From positions 1-64,000 of the forward strand of contig JAFARZ010000303.1 in assembly GCA_019245115.1 (NCBI GenBank): a stretch of 64,000 nucleotides of DNA. The letters are read 5' to 3'. This document shows, piece by piece, positions 1 through 8,438 of this stretch. Positions within the stretch are counted from its first letter, which is position 1. Each line of letters opens with the position of its first letter. The position numbers were made by a program, and so were the translations under genes. The notes under the pieces were generated by a model. That model had not been told where the DNA came from and did not search any database. It saw only the letters and a list, made by a program, of their open reading frames with translations. Origin of the DNA: Streptosporangiaceae bacterium (lineage in GTDB: Bacteria > Actinomycetota > Actinomycetes > Streptosporangiales > Streptosporangiaceae).

Positions 1-355
1 GCGGACACATGAGCATCCTTCAGTGGGAAGAAAAGAGCCCTTTGGAAGAAAAGGTGCCGGAAACCAGCGCCCTATCCTCCGCGAAGCCCTTTTCTTCCAC
101 GTCGTCCACCGCAGCTGCCGTCACATAACGGCCATATCAGGACAAAACCGGCACCCGCCACGACACGCCGCAAACTCGATTTGTTTCGGAACGCGCACCC
201 AGTACCATAAAGTCACCACGAAGCGTAAAACCACCGCGCCAGCCGTGGCATCGCGAGCCAGTGTCGGCTGGCCAGGCGGGCTTAATTCACCGGCATTGGC
301 CGGGACGGGTGATAAGCCGGGAGGCGGGCACGTAGCCAGAGCCCGGAGCGCGGAT
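1..355. other. Intergenic region with structured repeat R1-A
   Basis: No convincing gene lies here. The long forward reading frame that crosses it continues antisense through the sigma factor gene and has no recognisable domain. The stretch holds repeat R1 copy A (23-100) and, at about 208-228, a degenerate right arm of repeat R2 (CATAAAGTCACCACGAAGC). The region lies downstream of the sigma factor gene, so it may carry that gene's 3' end. Confidence 0.6.
23..100 (-). repeat. R1 structured repeat, copy A
   Basis: Four related segments occur in order: two GGAAGAAAAG-type arms (26-35 and 44-54), a CCTATCCTCC arm (71-80) and a CCTTTTCTTCC arm (88-98). The arm at 44-54 is an exact 11-bp inverted match to 88-98. 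It can instead pair imperfectly with 71-80 while 26-35 pairs with 89-98. Other copies are at 19822-19898 (opposite orientation), 27207-27290 and 57317-57402. The minus strand is given because copy B, which has the cleanest inner hairpin, is read on the plus strand and the other three are its reverse complement. Function is unknown. Confidence 0.75.
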
Positions 356-1393
356 TTAGCTGGGCAGGGATCGCGGAAGGCCGAACCAGGGCAGCGACGC
401 GTTGTCGAAGCGGGTTATCGCGCCGATCTGATGCCCGGCCAGGGTGAGGACGAGGAGGCCGCTGGCGTGCAGCACCGCCGCGTGCGGGTCGTGCAGGTAC
501 AGGCCGAACGCGGGCTGGCCATTGGCACTGGTGCTCACCAGACGGCGCTCAATTGGCCTAGGGCTCCGGCCGTGGCGCTGATGGCTCGCGTTGCGGAAGA
601 CGGCGGTCAGGAAGTCCGCGGCCAGCTCGCGGCCCTGGTATTCCAGCGGCGCCGGCGGCATGGTGATCCAGGCGTCCTTGGTGAGCAGAGCCACGACGCC
701 GTCCACGTCGCCGGCCTGGAACGACCGTGCGAACTCGGCGACGAGCCGCTGCTCGGCGGCGGAACCCCGGGCTGGCGGAGCAGGCTGTGTCCCGTCCGGC
801 GGAAGGCGGCAGGCCAGCGTGGTGCGGGCGCGCTTGAGCGCGCTGGTCACGGACTGCTCGCTGACCCCGAGGATGCTCGCCGCCTCGCGGGCGTGAAAGC
901 TGAGCACGTCGCGCAGGATGAGCACGGCACGCTGCCGGGGCGGCAGCAGTTGCAGCGCCCTGACGAAGGCGAGCGAGATGGCCTCGGTGGCTTCGTAGTG
1001 GGCTTGCGGGTCGGCGGCTGTGTCGGGCAGGTCTTGTAGCAGCAGGTCAGGATAGGGTTCCAGCCATGGCACCTCGCCGAGCCGGGTAGGCGCCGGGATA
1101 TCGAACTGGAAGCCGGTGGTTACCGGTGGGCGTCGGCTGGCCGATCGCAGTGCCGTCAGGCACCGGCTGGTGGCGATCCGGTACAGCCAGGTTCGCATCG
1201 ACGCCCGTTGCTCGAAGCCGCCCAGCGCGCGCCACGCCGCCAGGAGCGTCTCCTGAACGGCGTCCTCGGCATCGGCCGCTGAGCCGAGCATCCGGTAGCA
1301 GTGCGCCTGAAGCTCGCGCTGATGGGGCTCGACAAGCTCACGGAATGCCTGCTGGTCCCCGGCCCTGGCTCGCGTGATCAGATCCGCGCTCAT
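356..1393 (-). CDS. ECF-type sigma factor with SnoaL-like C-terminal domain (SigG/TIGR02960 type)
   Basis: This 345-residue protein is an RNA polymerase sigma factor of the extracytoplasmic-function class. Residues about 8-85 are sigma region 2, with the core-binding stretch around HCYRMLGSAADAEDAVQET and the helix around TWLYRIATSRC. Residues about 140-195 are sigma region 4 (LLPPRQRAVLILRDV and a helix-turn-helix at AASILGVSEQSVTSALKRAR). The linker has the LEPYPDLLL motif typical of the long actinobacterial SigG-like group. From about residue 210 a SnoaL/NTF2-like domain follows, which in related factors modulates activity and replaces a separate anti-sigma factor. No anti-sigma gene is adjacent. 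The ATG start gives a normal N-terminus. The regulon and the inducing signal cannot be read from the sequence. Confidence 0.9.
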   Translation of the reverse strand: MSADLITRARAGDQQAFRELVEPHQRELQAHCYRMLGSAADAEDAVQETLLAAWRALGGFEQRASMRTWLYRIATSRCLTALRSASRRPPVTTGFQFDIPAPTRLGEVPWLEPYPDLLLQDLPDTAADPQAHYEATEAISLAFVRALQLLPPRQRAVLILRDVLSFHAREAASILGVSEQSVTSALKRARTTLACRLPPDGTQPAPPARGSAAEQRLVAEFARSFQAGDVDGVVALLTKDAWITMPPAPLEYQGRELAADFLTAVFRNASHQRHGRSPRPIERRLVSTSANGQPAFGLYLHDPHAAVLHASGLLVLTLAGHQIGAITRFDNASLPWFGLPRSLPS

Positions 1394-1473
1394 GCCCGTG
1401 TCCTCGCGTCGTTCGTCGTCGGCATCACCGGTACAGACACCGCCCGCCCGCGAAACTGGGCGCTGAAAAGGGG

Positions 1474-2196
1474 TCAGGGGAAGCGGGCGGCCACCAGCAG
1501 AGGGAGGTGATCTGAGGTGGGGACACGGAAGATCTGGGTGGTGGTGACGATGCCGGGAGAGGAGACGGCGTAGTCGATGGCGGCGACGGGCCGACGGGCG
1601 GGGAAGGTCGGCCGTGGTGGGTCGGGATGCACCCGGATGTCACCACCGCGGAACAGGGTCGCGAACGAGGCGTTGAAGTCGCCGCAGACGATCCAGGGGG
1701 CCGCCAGTTGACCGACGAGGCGCCGCAGCATCCGGGCGGCGGTCTGGCGGCTGCCGTGGTGGGTGGCCGGGAAGTGCGTGGCGCCCACCCACACTGAAGC
1801 TCCGGAGAACATCACCCGGGCCAGCGTCACCGAGCGGGGTTCGGTCGGCTCTGTGCCGTCATAGCGGCGCTCGGGTGAGTACATGCCCACGTGCTGGACC
1901 GCGGTGACGGGGATGCTCGTCAGCAACGCGTTGCCGTACCCGCGAGCGGCCGGATCCGTGCTCAGCTCGATGCTGGGCACGAATATCCAGGCATATCCGC
2001 ACTTGTCGGCCAGGTCGGCCAGGGTCTCCGGGGCGCCCAGCGGCTCGTTGACCTCGACCAGCGAGACGACATGCGGCTTGGTCTCGCTGATCAGGTCGGC
2101 TACGCCGCCAGGGTTCGGCGCGCCGGCCGCGTCACGCCAGGAATGCACGTTCCAGTGCAGTATCCGCAATTCGCCCGAATCGTCCGAAGTTGGCAC
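1474..2196 (-). CDS. Endonuclease/exonuclease/phosphatase family protein
   Basis: The 240-residue protein has the metal-dependent phosphodiesterase/nuclease fold of the EEP superfamily. Visible motifs, in order, are HWNVHSW (metal-side Asn), LVEVNEP (catalytic Glu), GYGNALLT, ATHFP, GDFNA (catalytic Asp/Asn) and the C-terminal TSDHLPLL (catalytic Asp-His). All active-site positions look intact. No signal peptide or membrane segment is seen, so it is probably cytoplasmic. Members cleave DNA, RNA, phosphoinositides or sphingolipids, so the substrate cannot be assigned. It is encoded 80 nt upstream of the sigma factor gene on the same strand, and the two may be cotranscribed. Confidence 0.85.
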   Translation of the reverse strand: MPTSDDSGELRILHWNVHSWRDAAGAPNPGGVADLISETKPHVVSLVEVNEPLGAPETLADLADKCGYAWIFVPSIELSTDPAARGYGNALLTSIPVTAVQHVGMYSPERRYDGTEPTEPRSVTLARVMFSGASVWVGATHFPATHHGSRQTAARMLRRLVGQLAAPWIVCGDFNASFATLFRGGDIRVHPDPPRPTFPARRPVAAIDYAVSSPGIVTTTQIFRVPTSDHLPLLVAARFP

Positions 2197-2371
2197 AACC
2201 CCACACTAACCGCCTCACCGCGCTGGCCTGGCCGGAGTGTGCCTCTCGCCAAATGCCGAAACCAATCGCTAGTATGACGCCTCAACACCACCCAGTCCTG
2301 GAAATGGCGACGCTCAGTGGTGATAGCAATACGGTCGAGGAATCGGCCGAGGTGCCAGGTGGGGGATACAT

Positions 2372-3382
2372 ATGAATACTCGGAGTTTCCGCGAACCGGC
2401 GTTCGTCGCCGTCGCGGCGATGGTTGTGATCGTAGCCGCCGGCTGCTCAAGCCCGTCGAGCACAACGGCCCTCTCATCGCTTTCCGGACCAGAAAAGACG
2501 ACAATCCGGGTCGCCGCGCTACCCTCGGCTGACCTGGCCGGATTGTATGTCGCAGAGGATGAAGGGCTCTTCGCCAGACAAGGTCTGCGCGTGACGATCG
2601 AGAAGATAGCCAGCAGCCAGGCGGTAATCGCCGCCCAGCTGGCGGGCCGGGTCGACATAAGCGCGGGCAGTTACATTCCCTATATCACTGCCCAGGCGGA
2701 GGGCGCAAGATTCCACATCCTTGCCGAAGCTTCCATTCTGGCTCCAGGAACGCGACTGCTGCTCACCGCCAAGAATTCCCACATTACGAGCATCACGGAT
2801 CTGGTGGGCAAGCGCGTCGGAGTCAACGGAACGAACAGCATCGGCACCCTGCTGATCAGCGAACTGCTCGCCGATCACGGATTGTCATCGAAGGCGGTGC
2901 AATTCATAACGGACCAGGGTGGTTTTCCGATGATGCCTTCGGCGTTGGAAACCGGCGTCTGGGACGCGGCGTTTCTCGCCGAGCCCTATGTCACGCTGGC
3001 CGAGGAGACCTACGGCGAACGGGTGCTGGCCGACCTGGACCAGGGCGCCATGCTGAATTTCCCCATCGACGGGTACGTCGCCACTCACGATTGGGTGCAG
3101 GCCCATCCGAGCACAGCGACCGCCTTCGAACGCGCGATCCAACAGGGACAGGCCATCGCGCAAAGCAATCGTGCCGCCGTCGAAGCGGCCATGGCGAAAT
3201 CCGACGGCCTGGCACCTGGCGTTACGGCGCTCATGGCACTTCCCGATTTCCCGCAGGGCCCCGTTGACCGGACGCGTATTGAGCGCGAGGCCACCGCCAT
3301 GCTGCAATTCGGCATGCTCGGTCCGGATTCCGCCAGCGGGGTCCAGCAAGGCACCCTGGCCGAGTCGATGATCAGCTCGTAA
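2372..3382 (+). CDS. ABC-type substrate-binding lipoprotein (NMT1/SsuA-like)
   Basis: The protein is 336 residues, with a hydrophobic N-terminus ending in a lipobox (VAAGCSS, Cys about 25). It is predicted to be lipid-anchored on the outer face of the membrane. After the lipobox it follows the periplasmic-binding-protein type II pattern of the SsuA/ThiY/NMT1 family: RVAALPSADLAGLYVAEDEGLF, then GRVDISAGS, LVGKRVGVNG and WDAAFLAEPY. Relatives bind alkanesulfonates, nitrate, taurine or thiamine precursors. No permease or ATPase gene is next to it, so it is an orphan binding protein and its ligand is unknown. The purine-rich GGTGGGGG about 10 nt before the ATG could serve as ribosome-binding site. 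Confidence 0.85.
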   Translation: MNTRSFREPAFVAVAAMVVIVAAGCSSPSSTTALSSLSGPEKTTIRVAALPSADLAGLYVAEDEGLFARQGLRVTIEKIASSQAVIAAQLAGRVDISAGSYIPYITAQAEGARFHILAEASILAPGTRLLLTAKNSHITSITDLVGKRVGVNGTNSIGTLLISELLADHGLSSKAVQFITDQGGFPMMPSALETGVWDAAFLAEPYVTLAEETYGERVLADLDQGAMLNFPIDGYVATHDWVQAHPSTATAFERAIQQGQAIAQSNRAAVEAAMAKSDGLAPGVTALMALPDFPQGPVDRTRIEREATAMLQFGMLGPDSASGVQQGTLAESMISS

Positions 3383-3412
3383 AACCACCGTCGTTCCCGA
3401 TAATAGGGGTTT

Positions 3413-4591
3413 ATGACGCCTCGGGGGCTTGTGCGGCTGCTGGCACTCACCTGCGGCGTCACGGTGGCCAACATCTACTACGCGCAGCCTATGCTGCACA
3501 CGATCGCCCGCGGTCTCGGCACCAGCCAGTCGGCTGCCGGGCTGGTGGTAGCCGGCACCCAGGCCGGGTTCGCCCTTGGTCTGCTGCTGGTGGTGCCGCT
3601 CGGCGACATCGTTTCCCGTCGGCCCCTGCTCGCCACGTTGCTGGCGGTCGACGCGGTGGCGCTGGGCGCATGCGCCGCGGCGCCGACGCTCCAGGTGCTG
3701 GCCCTGCTCGGCGTGCTGGTCGGAGTAAGCACGGTAGTCGTTCAGATGCTGATTCCGTACGCCGCCACGATAGCCAGCCCGGGGGAACGGGCCAGGACGA
3801 TCGGGACGCTGATGGGCGGTCTGCTCCTCGGCGTCCTGTTGTCACGCACATTTGCTGGGCTGGTAGCCGGCGCCGCCGGGTGGCGCGGGGTTTACGCGGC
3901 CGCTGCCGGACTGATGACGGTTATGGCGGTGGTGCTGTTCCGGGTACTGCCGTCCGGCGGTCGCGAGGTCGGCATCGGATATCTGGCCCAGATGCGTGAA
4001 GTGGTGCGACTGGCGCTGCACCAGCCGGTGCTGCGCTGGCGGGCCGTGATGGGCGCCGCCCAGTTCGGCGCGTTCAGCTGCTTCTGGACGACCGTCACCT
4101 TTGTGCTGGCGGGTCGGGCGTATCAGTACACGCAGGCCGAGATCGGGTTGTTCGCGCTGGTCGGGGCGGCCGGGGCGGCCTGCGCGCTGGCCGGCGGCCG
4201 CCTGCTGGACAGCCGCCCGGACCGGCGGTGGGCGGTTACCGGGATCGCCTTCGCCGTGCTGCTGGTGTCCTTCGGCGTGCTGGCTCCCGGCGCTCACGGT
4301 ATCGGCTGGCTGGTCCTCGGCGCACTGCTCATGGACGGGGCCTGCCAGGTCGTCCACGTCACCAACCAGGCGGTGATCTACGACCTGGTCGGCCAGGCGC
4401 GGTCGCGGATCACCACGACATACATGACGACGTACTTCGTCGGCGGGGCCGCCGGAACCGCGGTCGGCACGGCGGCTTACGACCACTACGGCTGGACCGG
4501 CGCGTGCGTGGCGGCCGCCGGGTTCTGCTGCATCGGGCTGCTCGCCTGGCTGGCCGGGTCCTTCGGTGAAAATATCTACTATGAGCGATGA
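3413..4591 (+). CDS. MFS transporter (12-TM drug/metabolite exporter type)
   Basis: This 392-residue integral membrane protein has about 12 hydrophobic segments in two halves. The first cytoplasmic loop carries the MFS signature variant GDIVSRRPLL, and the opening NIYYAQPMLHTIARGLG is characteristic of the YnfM/YgaY-like bacterial exporters. It probably exports a small metabolite or drug by proton antiport. The substrate is not evident. Its stop lies inside the next gene (11-26 nt overlap depending on that start), so the two are translationally coupled. The gap to the upstream binding protein is only 30 nt, so a short three-gene unit is possible. Confidence 0.88.
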   Translation: MTPRGLVRLLALTCGVTVANIYYAQPMLHTIARGLGTSQSAAGLVVAGTQAGFALGLLLVVPLGDIVSRRPLLATLLAVDAVALGACAAAPTLQVLALLGVLVGVSTVVVQMLIPYAATIASPGERARTIGTLMGGLLLGVLLSRTFAGLVAGAAGWRGVYAAAAGLMTVMAVVLFRVLPSGGREVGIGYLAQMREVVRLALHQPVLRWRAVMGAAQFGAFSCFWTTVTFVLAGRAYQYTQAEIGLFALVGAAGAACALAGGRLLDSRPDRRWAVTGIAFAVLLVSFGVLAPGAHGIGWLVLGALLMDGACQVVHVTNQAVIYDLVGQARSRITTTYMTTYFVGGAAGTAVGTAAYDHYGWTGACVAAAGFCCIGLLAWLAGSFGENIYYER

Positions 4592-5225
4592 CGAGTGGAA
4601 GGCGGCCGCCGTTACCCTGGCCGAATCGGATCCGGTGCTGCGCCGGCTGGTCGACCAGGCCGGCCCGCCCGAGGTCAGGGCGCCGAACGAGTCGCACTTC
4701 GGGGCGCTGGTCCGGGCTATCGTGTACCAGCAGCTGGCCGGTGCCGCGGCGTCCGCCATTCACGGCCGCCTCGTCGCCGCGGTGCCGGGGGGTCTCACCC
4801 CGGAGAGCGTGCTGTCGCTGTCGGATGACGACATGAGGAAGGCCGGCCTGTCCGGCGCGAAGACCGCCTCCTTGCGTGACCTGGCGGCCAAAGTCCTGGA
4901 CGGGACGGTCATTCTCGACCCGGCAGGCCTGAAAGACGAGGGTGACGCGGAGGTGGTCGCCCGCCTGTCAGCGGTCCGCGGCATCGGCAGGTGGACGGCC
5001 GAGATGTTCCTGATGTTCCAGCTGCGACGATTGGACGTCTGGCCCACCGGCGACCTCGGCGTGCGCAAGGGCTTCGGCCTGGCCTGGGGGATTCCCATGC
5101 CCACACCGAAGCAGCTCGAGCCGCTCGGCGACCCGTACCGGCCGTATCGTTCGGTCGTCGCGTGGTACTGCTGGCGTGCCGCCGAACTGTACGGGAACGC
5201 CGCCGACAGCGCGCTGACCCGCTGA
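4581..5225 (+). CDS. AlkA-type DNA-3-methyladenine glycosylase (HhH-GPD)
   Basis: A 214-residue HhH-GPD glycosylase that would remove alkylated purines in base-excision repair. The helix-hairpin-helix is at LSAVRGIGRWTAEMFLMF, followed by the catalytic Asp in WPTGDLGVRKG. The AlkA-like IVYQQLAGAAASAI helix is present near residue 60. It lacks the N-terminal methyltransferase/AraC part found in AlkA fusions, so it is the short form. ATG 4581 was chosen because family members start close to this point. GTG 4566 would add five residues. Coupling to the upstream MFS gene has no obvious functional meaning. Confidence 0.9.
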   Translation: MSDDEWKAAAVTLAESDPVLRRLVDQAGPPEVRAPNESHFGALVRAIVYQQLAGAAASAIHGRLVAAVPGGLTPESVLSLSDDDMRKAGLSGAKTASLRDLAAKVLDGTVILDPAGLKDEGDAEVVARLSAVRGIGRWTAEMFLMFQLRRLDVWPTGDLGVRKGFGLAWGIPMPTPKQLEPLGDPYRPYRSVVAWYCWRAAELYGNAADSALTR

Positions 5226-5285
5226 GAGCTTTGGGAAGCGACCGGGGTCCGATGAGTCCGGGCGGCTACGTCCGTTGTATTGACC

Positions 5286-5888
5286 ATGACAGACGTAGAC
5301 CTTGGATCAGCGGCCCGTCGCCTCGGCGAACTGGTCGCCAGCATCAGCGATGACGAGCTGGGGATGGCGACCCCGTGTCCCGCATACACGCTGGGCGACC
5401 TCGTCGATCACGTGGGGGGGCTGGCCCTGGCGTTCGCCGCCGCGGGGCGGAAGGAGACCGGCCGGTACGTCAACATGGGGCCGTCCGGTGACGCGGCCCG
5501 GCTGACCGACGACTGGCGAACCCGGATTCCGCGTGACCTCGGCCTGCTGGCGCAGGCCTGGCGGGCGCCGGGGGCCTGGACCGGCATGACCAGGATCGCG
5601 GGCCAGGACGCGCCGGCCGCGATGGTGGGCATCACCGTCGCCGACGAACTCGTCGTCCACCGCTGGGACATCGCCAGGACGATCGGGCAGGACTACGACG
5701 CGGAACCGGCGCTGGTCGAGGCGGCGCGGGAATTCCTCGGAGCGTTCGTCTCGCCTGACATGCCTTCGGGGCCCACGGTCACGTTCGGGCCGCCCCGGCC
5801 GGTGTCCGATGGCGCGCCGGCGCTCGACCGGGTCATCGCCATGGCCGGCCGCGACCCATCCTGGACTCCAGGCCTGTCAGCCGGATGA
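5286..5888 (+). CDS. TIGR03086-family DinB-like (mycothiol-dependent type) protein
   Basis: The 200-residue protein belongs to the actinobacterial group annotated as maleylpyruvate-isomerase-like, mycothiol-dependent DinB-fold proteins. The N-terminal helix-bundle pattern TPCPAYTLGDLVDHVGGLALAFA is typical. The DinB metal triad is expected from His in DLVDHV, His in ELVVHRWDIA and a third distal position. The C-terminal segment continues with the family ending around ALDRVIAMAGRDPSW. A direct substrate is not known for most members. ATG 5286 is preferred to TTG 5280. The gene ends just before the palindrome at 5902-5959 and converges on the next gene. Confidence 0.82.
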   Translation: MTDVDLGSAARRLGELVASISDDELGMATPCPAYTLGDLVDHVGGLALAFAAAGRKETGRYVNMGPSGDAARLTDDWRTRIPRDLGLLAQAWRAPGAWTGMTRIAGQDAPAAMVGITVADELVVHRWDIARTIGQDYDAEPALVEAAREFLGAFVSPDMPSGPTVTFGPPRPVSDGAPALDRVIAMAGRDPSWTPGLSAG

Positions 5889-5901
5889 ATGTGGGGCTGG
5901 T

Positions 5902-5959
5902 GGCGGATGAATGTGGCAGCGACCCGGTTATAACCGGTTGAATGCCACATTCATCCGCC
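5902..5959. terminator. Long palindrome P1, probable bidirectional terminator
   Basis: 17-nt arms (5902-5918 and 5943-5959) are exact inverted matches (GGCGGATGAATGTGGCA). An inner palindrome CCGGTTATAACCGG sits at 5924-5937. It lies in the 91-bp gap between two convergent genes, the natural place for a two-way terminator, although no T-tract follows. The arms and core recur in palindrome P2 (42404-42457) and the arms in part in P3 (22039-22088), so this is also a dispersed repeat. Confidence 0.7.
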
Positions 5960-5979
5960 CCATATGTGGGCTGGTGGCG

Positions 5980-8001
5980 TTACGGGGCGCCCATCGTGGG
6001 GGCGTGGGTGATCAGGAGGGAGCCGGGCGGGACCAGGTCGACCCCGTCCGGGTCGTCGAGGTAACCCGGGCCGTTGCCGGCGACCCCGGTGTGCCCGTAT
6101 TGCCACACGATGCGGTTGGTGGCGGGGTCGACCACGCACACGCGATGGTTGAAGTCGTCGTTGAGCAGGATGTCCCCGTTGGGCAGCGGCAGCGCCAGCG
6201 ATGGGTGGTTGAATCCGCCGAGCCGCCACAGCAGGCGCCCGGCCGAGGTGAACTCCACGATCTGGCCGGCCTCGGCGTAGTCAGCGGTAAGGTACCGGCC
6301 CGGGTATACCTCGTTGGTGTCCGACGGGTACTGGACCCCAGGCGGGTGTGTCGACCACGACACGGTCCCGCGCAGTGACATCTCGTCCGCCCAGTCGCCA
6401 TTTATCTCCGTCACGAGATAGTTGCCGTCGGTCAGCGGGAACGCTCCATTGGGGCTGCCGAACCGGGTCGGCGGAGCATGCTCGCACTGCTGTGTCGTCT
6501 GGCCGATGACTCGTGTCGTGGTGTGCGCCGGCGGGGTGACCAGCACCACGCGGCAGTTCTTGATGTCCGCCGCGAGGATCATCCCGCCGGGGAGCATCAT
6601 CGCGTCGTCGGGGTTGAACAGATGGTTGGAACCGGAGCCGGGCACGCCGTACCGGTACACGATCTTGCTGGTGGCGACCGAGATGACGGTGATGGTGTAG
6701 TCGTCTTCCTGCGTCGCGACGATGTACCTGCCGTCGGGGGAGAAGAACGCGTCGTCCGGCGACAGGAACGTCTGCCCCGGCGCCAGGTCGCCCGGCCGCG
6801 GGAACTCCCACCGCACGCGGCCCGCCGGGTCGACGATCAGCAGCCGGTTGTTCCGGTGATCGGCGATGAGCACGTCCGCGGGCAGCGTCGACGGATCCGA
6901 CCCCGGGTTGAGCCGTGCCGGGCCGGTGGCGGGCTGGAGCCACGGGGCCAGGTTGCCGGCCGGCATCGCTTGCCCGGGCGGGACGAGACGGAACGTGGTC
7001 ACCGTCGGGACGGCGCGCGACCCGTCGTCGCCGCCGATAAGGTATCCGACCCCGCCGGTCGCCGCCGCGGCCGCGTTCGCGACCGGTACCGGCAGTTCGC
7101 CCGCTACCGTGACGGAGGCTGTGGCCGAGGCCGTGGCCGGGTCAAACCGGTACACCACGCCGCTGATCGCGTCAGCGCCGGCGGTACTGGGCCTCCCGTG
7201 TGCGGTTTGGCCCGCGGTCGCGGTTTGGCCCGCGGTCGCGGTTTGGCCCGCGGTTGAGCCTCCGGCGACGAAGATCGACCCGCCGAGGCCGAATGCCGCC
7301 GCACCCGACACCGGCCGGGGCAGGTGTCCCGCCACGGTCGCCGCGCCGGTCGCCAGGTCGATCCGCTGGATGTCGTCCGTGGTGCCGTTGCTCGCCTGCC
7401 CGCCGAATACCCAGATCGTGCCCGTGCTCTGCCCTGGAGCCGTGATCTCGGCCGCGCCTGCGTGGGTGACCGGTACCGGCAGCCGTGCCGCCGTCCGGAA
7501 ATGCTGTCCGTCCGTCGTCTCCAGCACCGCGGGATCGAGGGCGGCCCCATCGGCGCCGCCGACCAGGTAGGCCTGCGATCCGGCGACGACAGGGGCGGCT
7601 CCAGATCTGCCGCCGGGTAGCTTCCCGCTGACGGCTTCGGCCAGCCACGGCGAGAACATCTGGATCGGCATCGTCCCGGTGGTCCCGCCGGCCGGGTCAA
7701 GTCTGGTCACCGTGGTGCTGGACGGGCCGGCCAGCAGCAGGCCGCCCGCAGCGGGAACGACGATCTCGCCGGACATCGCGGCCGGAAGCTGGTACGGCGC
7801 CGGGATGACCTCCAACGCCATCGCCGGCGCCGTCGTCGACGGCGCCCCCATGACCGGTGCCGCGGGGCTGCCGGATCTCGTCGGCCGATCCGCGGGCCGC
7901 CGCGAATCCCGCTCGAACATCGCGCACGACGACACGAGCAGCCCGCACACTGCGAGTGCGGCCACTGCCTTGGTTCGAGGATCGCGCAACGTAGACATCA
8001 T
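5980..8001 (-). CDS. Two-propeller (kelch + NHL/arylsulfotransferase-like) lipoprotein
   Basis: The 673-residue protein starts with a signal sequence ending in a lipobox (LLVSSCAMF), so it is probably anchored outside the membrane. Residues about 70-330 are a kelch-type propeller with repeated glycine-pair blade motifs (AYLVGGADG, IWVFGGQ, SIFVAGG, GYLIGGDDG). Residues about 345-673 form a second propeller of the NHL/arylsulfotransferase-like kind, with blades such as VLIADHRNNRLLIVDPAGRV and DILLNDDFNHRVCVVDP. An internal 18-bp minisatellite near 7202-7255 encodes AGQTAT-type repeats between blades and may vary in copy number. Such propellers bind partners or ligands, and no enzymatic residues could be assigned. 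ATG 8001 or 7998 places the start right before the signal peptide. Longer upstream frames run through repeats. Confidence 0.8.
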   Translation of the reverse strand: MMSTLRDPRTKAVAALAVCGLLVSSCAMFERDSRRPADRPTRSGSPAAPVMGAPSTTAPAMALEVIPAPYQLPAAMSGEIVVPAAGGLLLAGPSSTTVTRLDPAGGTTGTMPIQMFSPWLAEAVSGKLPGGRSGAAPVVAGSQAYLVGGADGAALDPAVLETTDGQHFRTAARLPVPVTHAGAAEITAPGQSTGTIWVFGGQASNGTTDDIQRIDLATGAATVAGHLPRPVSGAAAFGLGGSIFVAGGSTAGQTATAGQTATAGQTAHGRPSTAGADAISGVVYRFDPATASATASVTVAGELPVPVANAAAAATGGVGYLIGGDDGSRAVPTVTTFRLVPPGQAMPAGNLAPWLQPATGPARLNPGSDPSTLPADVLIADHRNNRLLIVDPAGRVRWEFPRPGDLAPGQTFLSPDDAFFSPDGRYIVATQEDDYTITVISVATSKIVYRYGVPGSGSNHLFNPDDAMMLPGGMILAADIKNCRVVLVTPPAHTTTRVIGQTTQQCEHAPPTRFGSPNGAFPLTDGNYLVTEINGDWADEMSLRGTVSWSTHPPGVQYPSDTNEVYPGRYLTADYAEAGQIVEFTSAGRLLWRLGGFNHPSLALPLPNGDILLNDDFNHRVCVVDPATNRIVWQYGHTGVAGNGPGYLDDPDGVDLVPPGSLLITHAPTMGAP
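7202..7255 (-). repeat. 18-bp coding minisatellite
   Basis: About three copies of the 18-bp unit GCGGTTTGGCCCGCGGTC lie head to tail inside the propeller lipoprotein gene. Each encodes AGQTAT on the minus strand. The unit keeps frame, so copy-number change would lengthen or shorten a loop without breaking the gene. Confidence 0.85.
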
Positions 8002-8438
8002 GGCTCTGAGCAGGCAGCATCGGTTCCCGGTCCAGCCCAGTCTTCCCCCGCGCCTGCTCCTTAATCCAGCGCGCACAAATCCCGACATTTCACGATTTGC
8101 GCCGATCAGGGATTGGTTGGCGCAACGGCGCAATGTGCCCCTCGCATGGGGATGGTTGGCGCAACGTACCCCTCCCGTGGGGATCGTTGGCGCAACGTAC
8201 CCCTTGGATAATGCCTCGGCCGGGGCGGCCGCTGTACTCACGGAGATGGAAGCCGCAGAGGCCGATCGGATGGATGGCGCCATTCATTTGGGTGGATGTC
8301 CAAAATGTCCTGGCGGAGCGGCATCGATGGCGCCATCCACCCGGCTGCGGGCAGGGCGCAGAGCGCCGCGCGCACGCGAGCCGCCGCGCGCACGCGAGCC
8401 ACCGTCGCACGGAAGCAGCGACGGCGCACGCGACCAAG
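8002..8438. other. Intergenic region rich in repeats upstream of the propeller lipoprotein
   Basis: There is no convincing gene in this 437-bp stretch between two minus-strand genes. It holds three tandem hairpin units (8115-8209) and an inverted repeat GGATGGCGCCAT/ATGGCGCCATCC (8272-8283 and 8327-8338). It also has a direct repeat of GAGCCGCCGCGCGCACGC type near 8382-8400, and a CCGACATTTCA motif at 8082 that also occurs beside R1 copies B and D. The part nearest 8001 must contain the lipoprotein promoter, which I could not place. Confidence 0.6.
8115..8209 (-). repeat. Three tandem 25-39-bp hairpin units
   Basis: Units begin at 8115, 8154 and 8185 and share GTTGGCGCAACGTACCCC. Read on the minus strand, a complete unit folds as GGGG, an inner stem GTTG/CAAC around CGC, then CCCC. 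The central TTGGCGCAA is itself near-palindromic. The array lies 110-210 nt upstream of the propeller lipoprotein start on that gene's strand and could be in its leader or be a REP-like insertion. Confidence 0.75.

Noticed and set aside
8115-8209. CRISPR-like array
   Set aside because: Only three unequal units with no unique spacers and no cas genes; tandem hairpins explain it.
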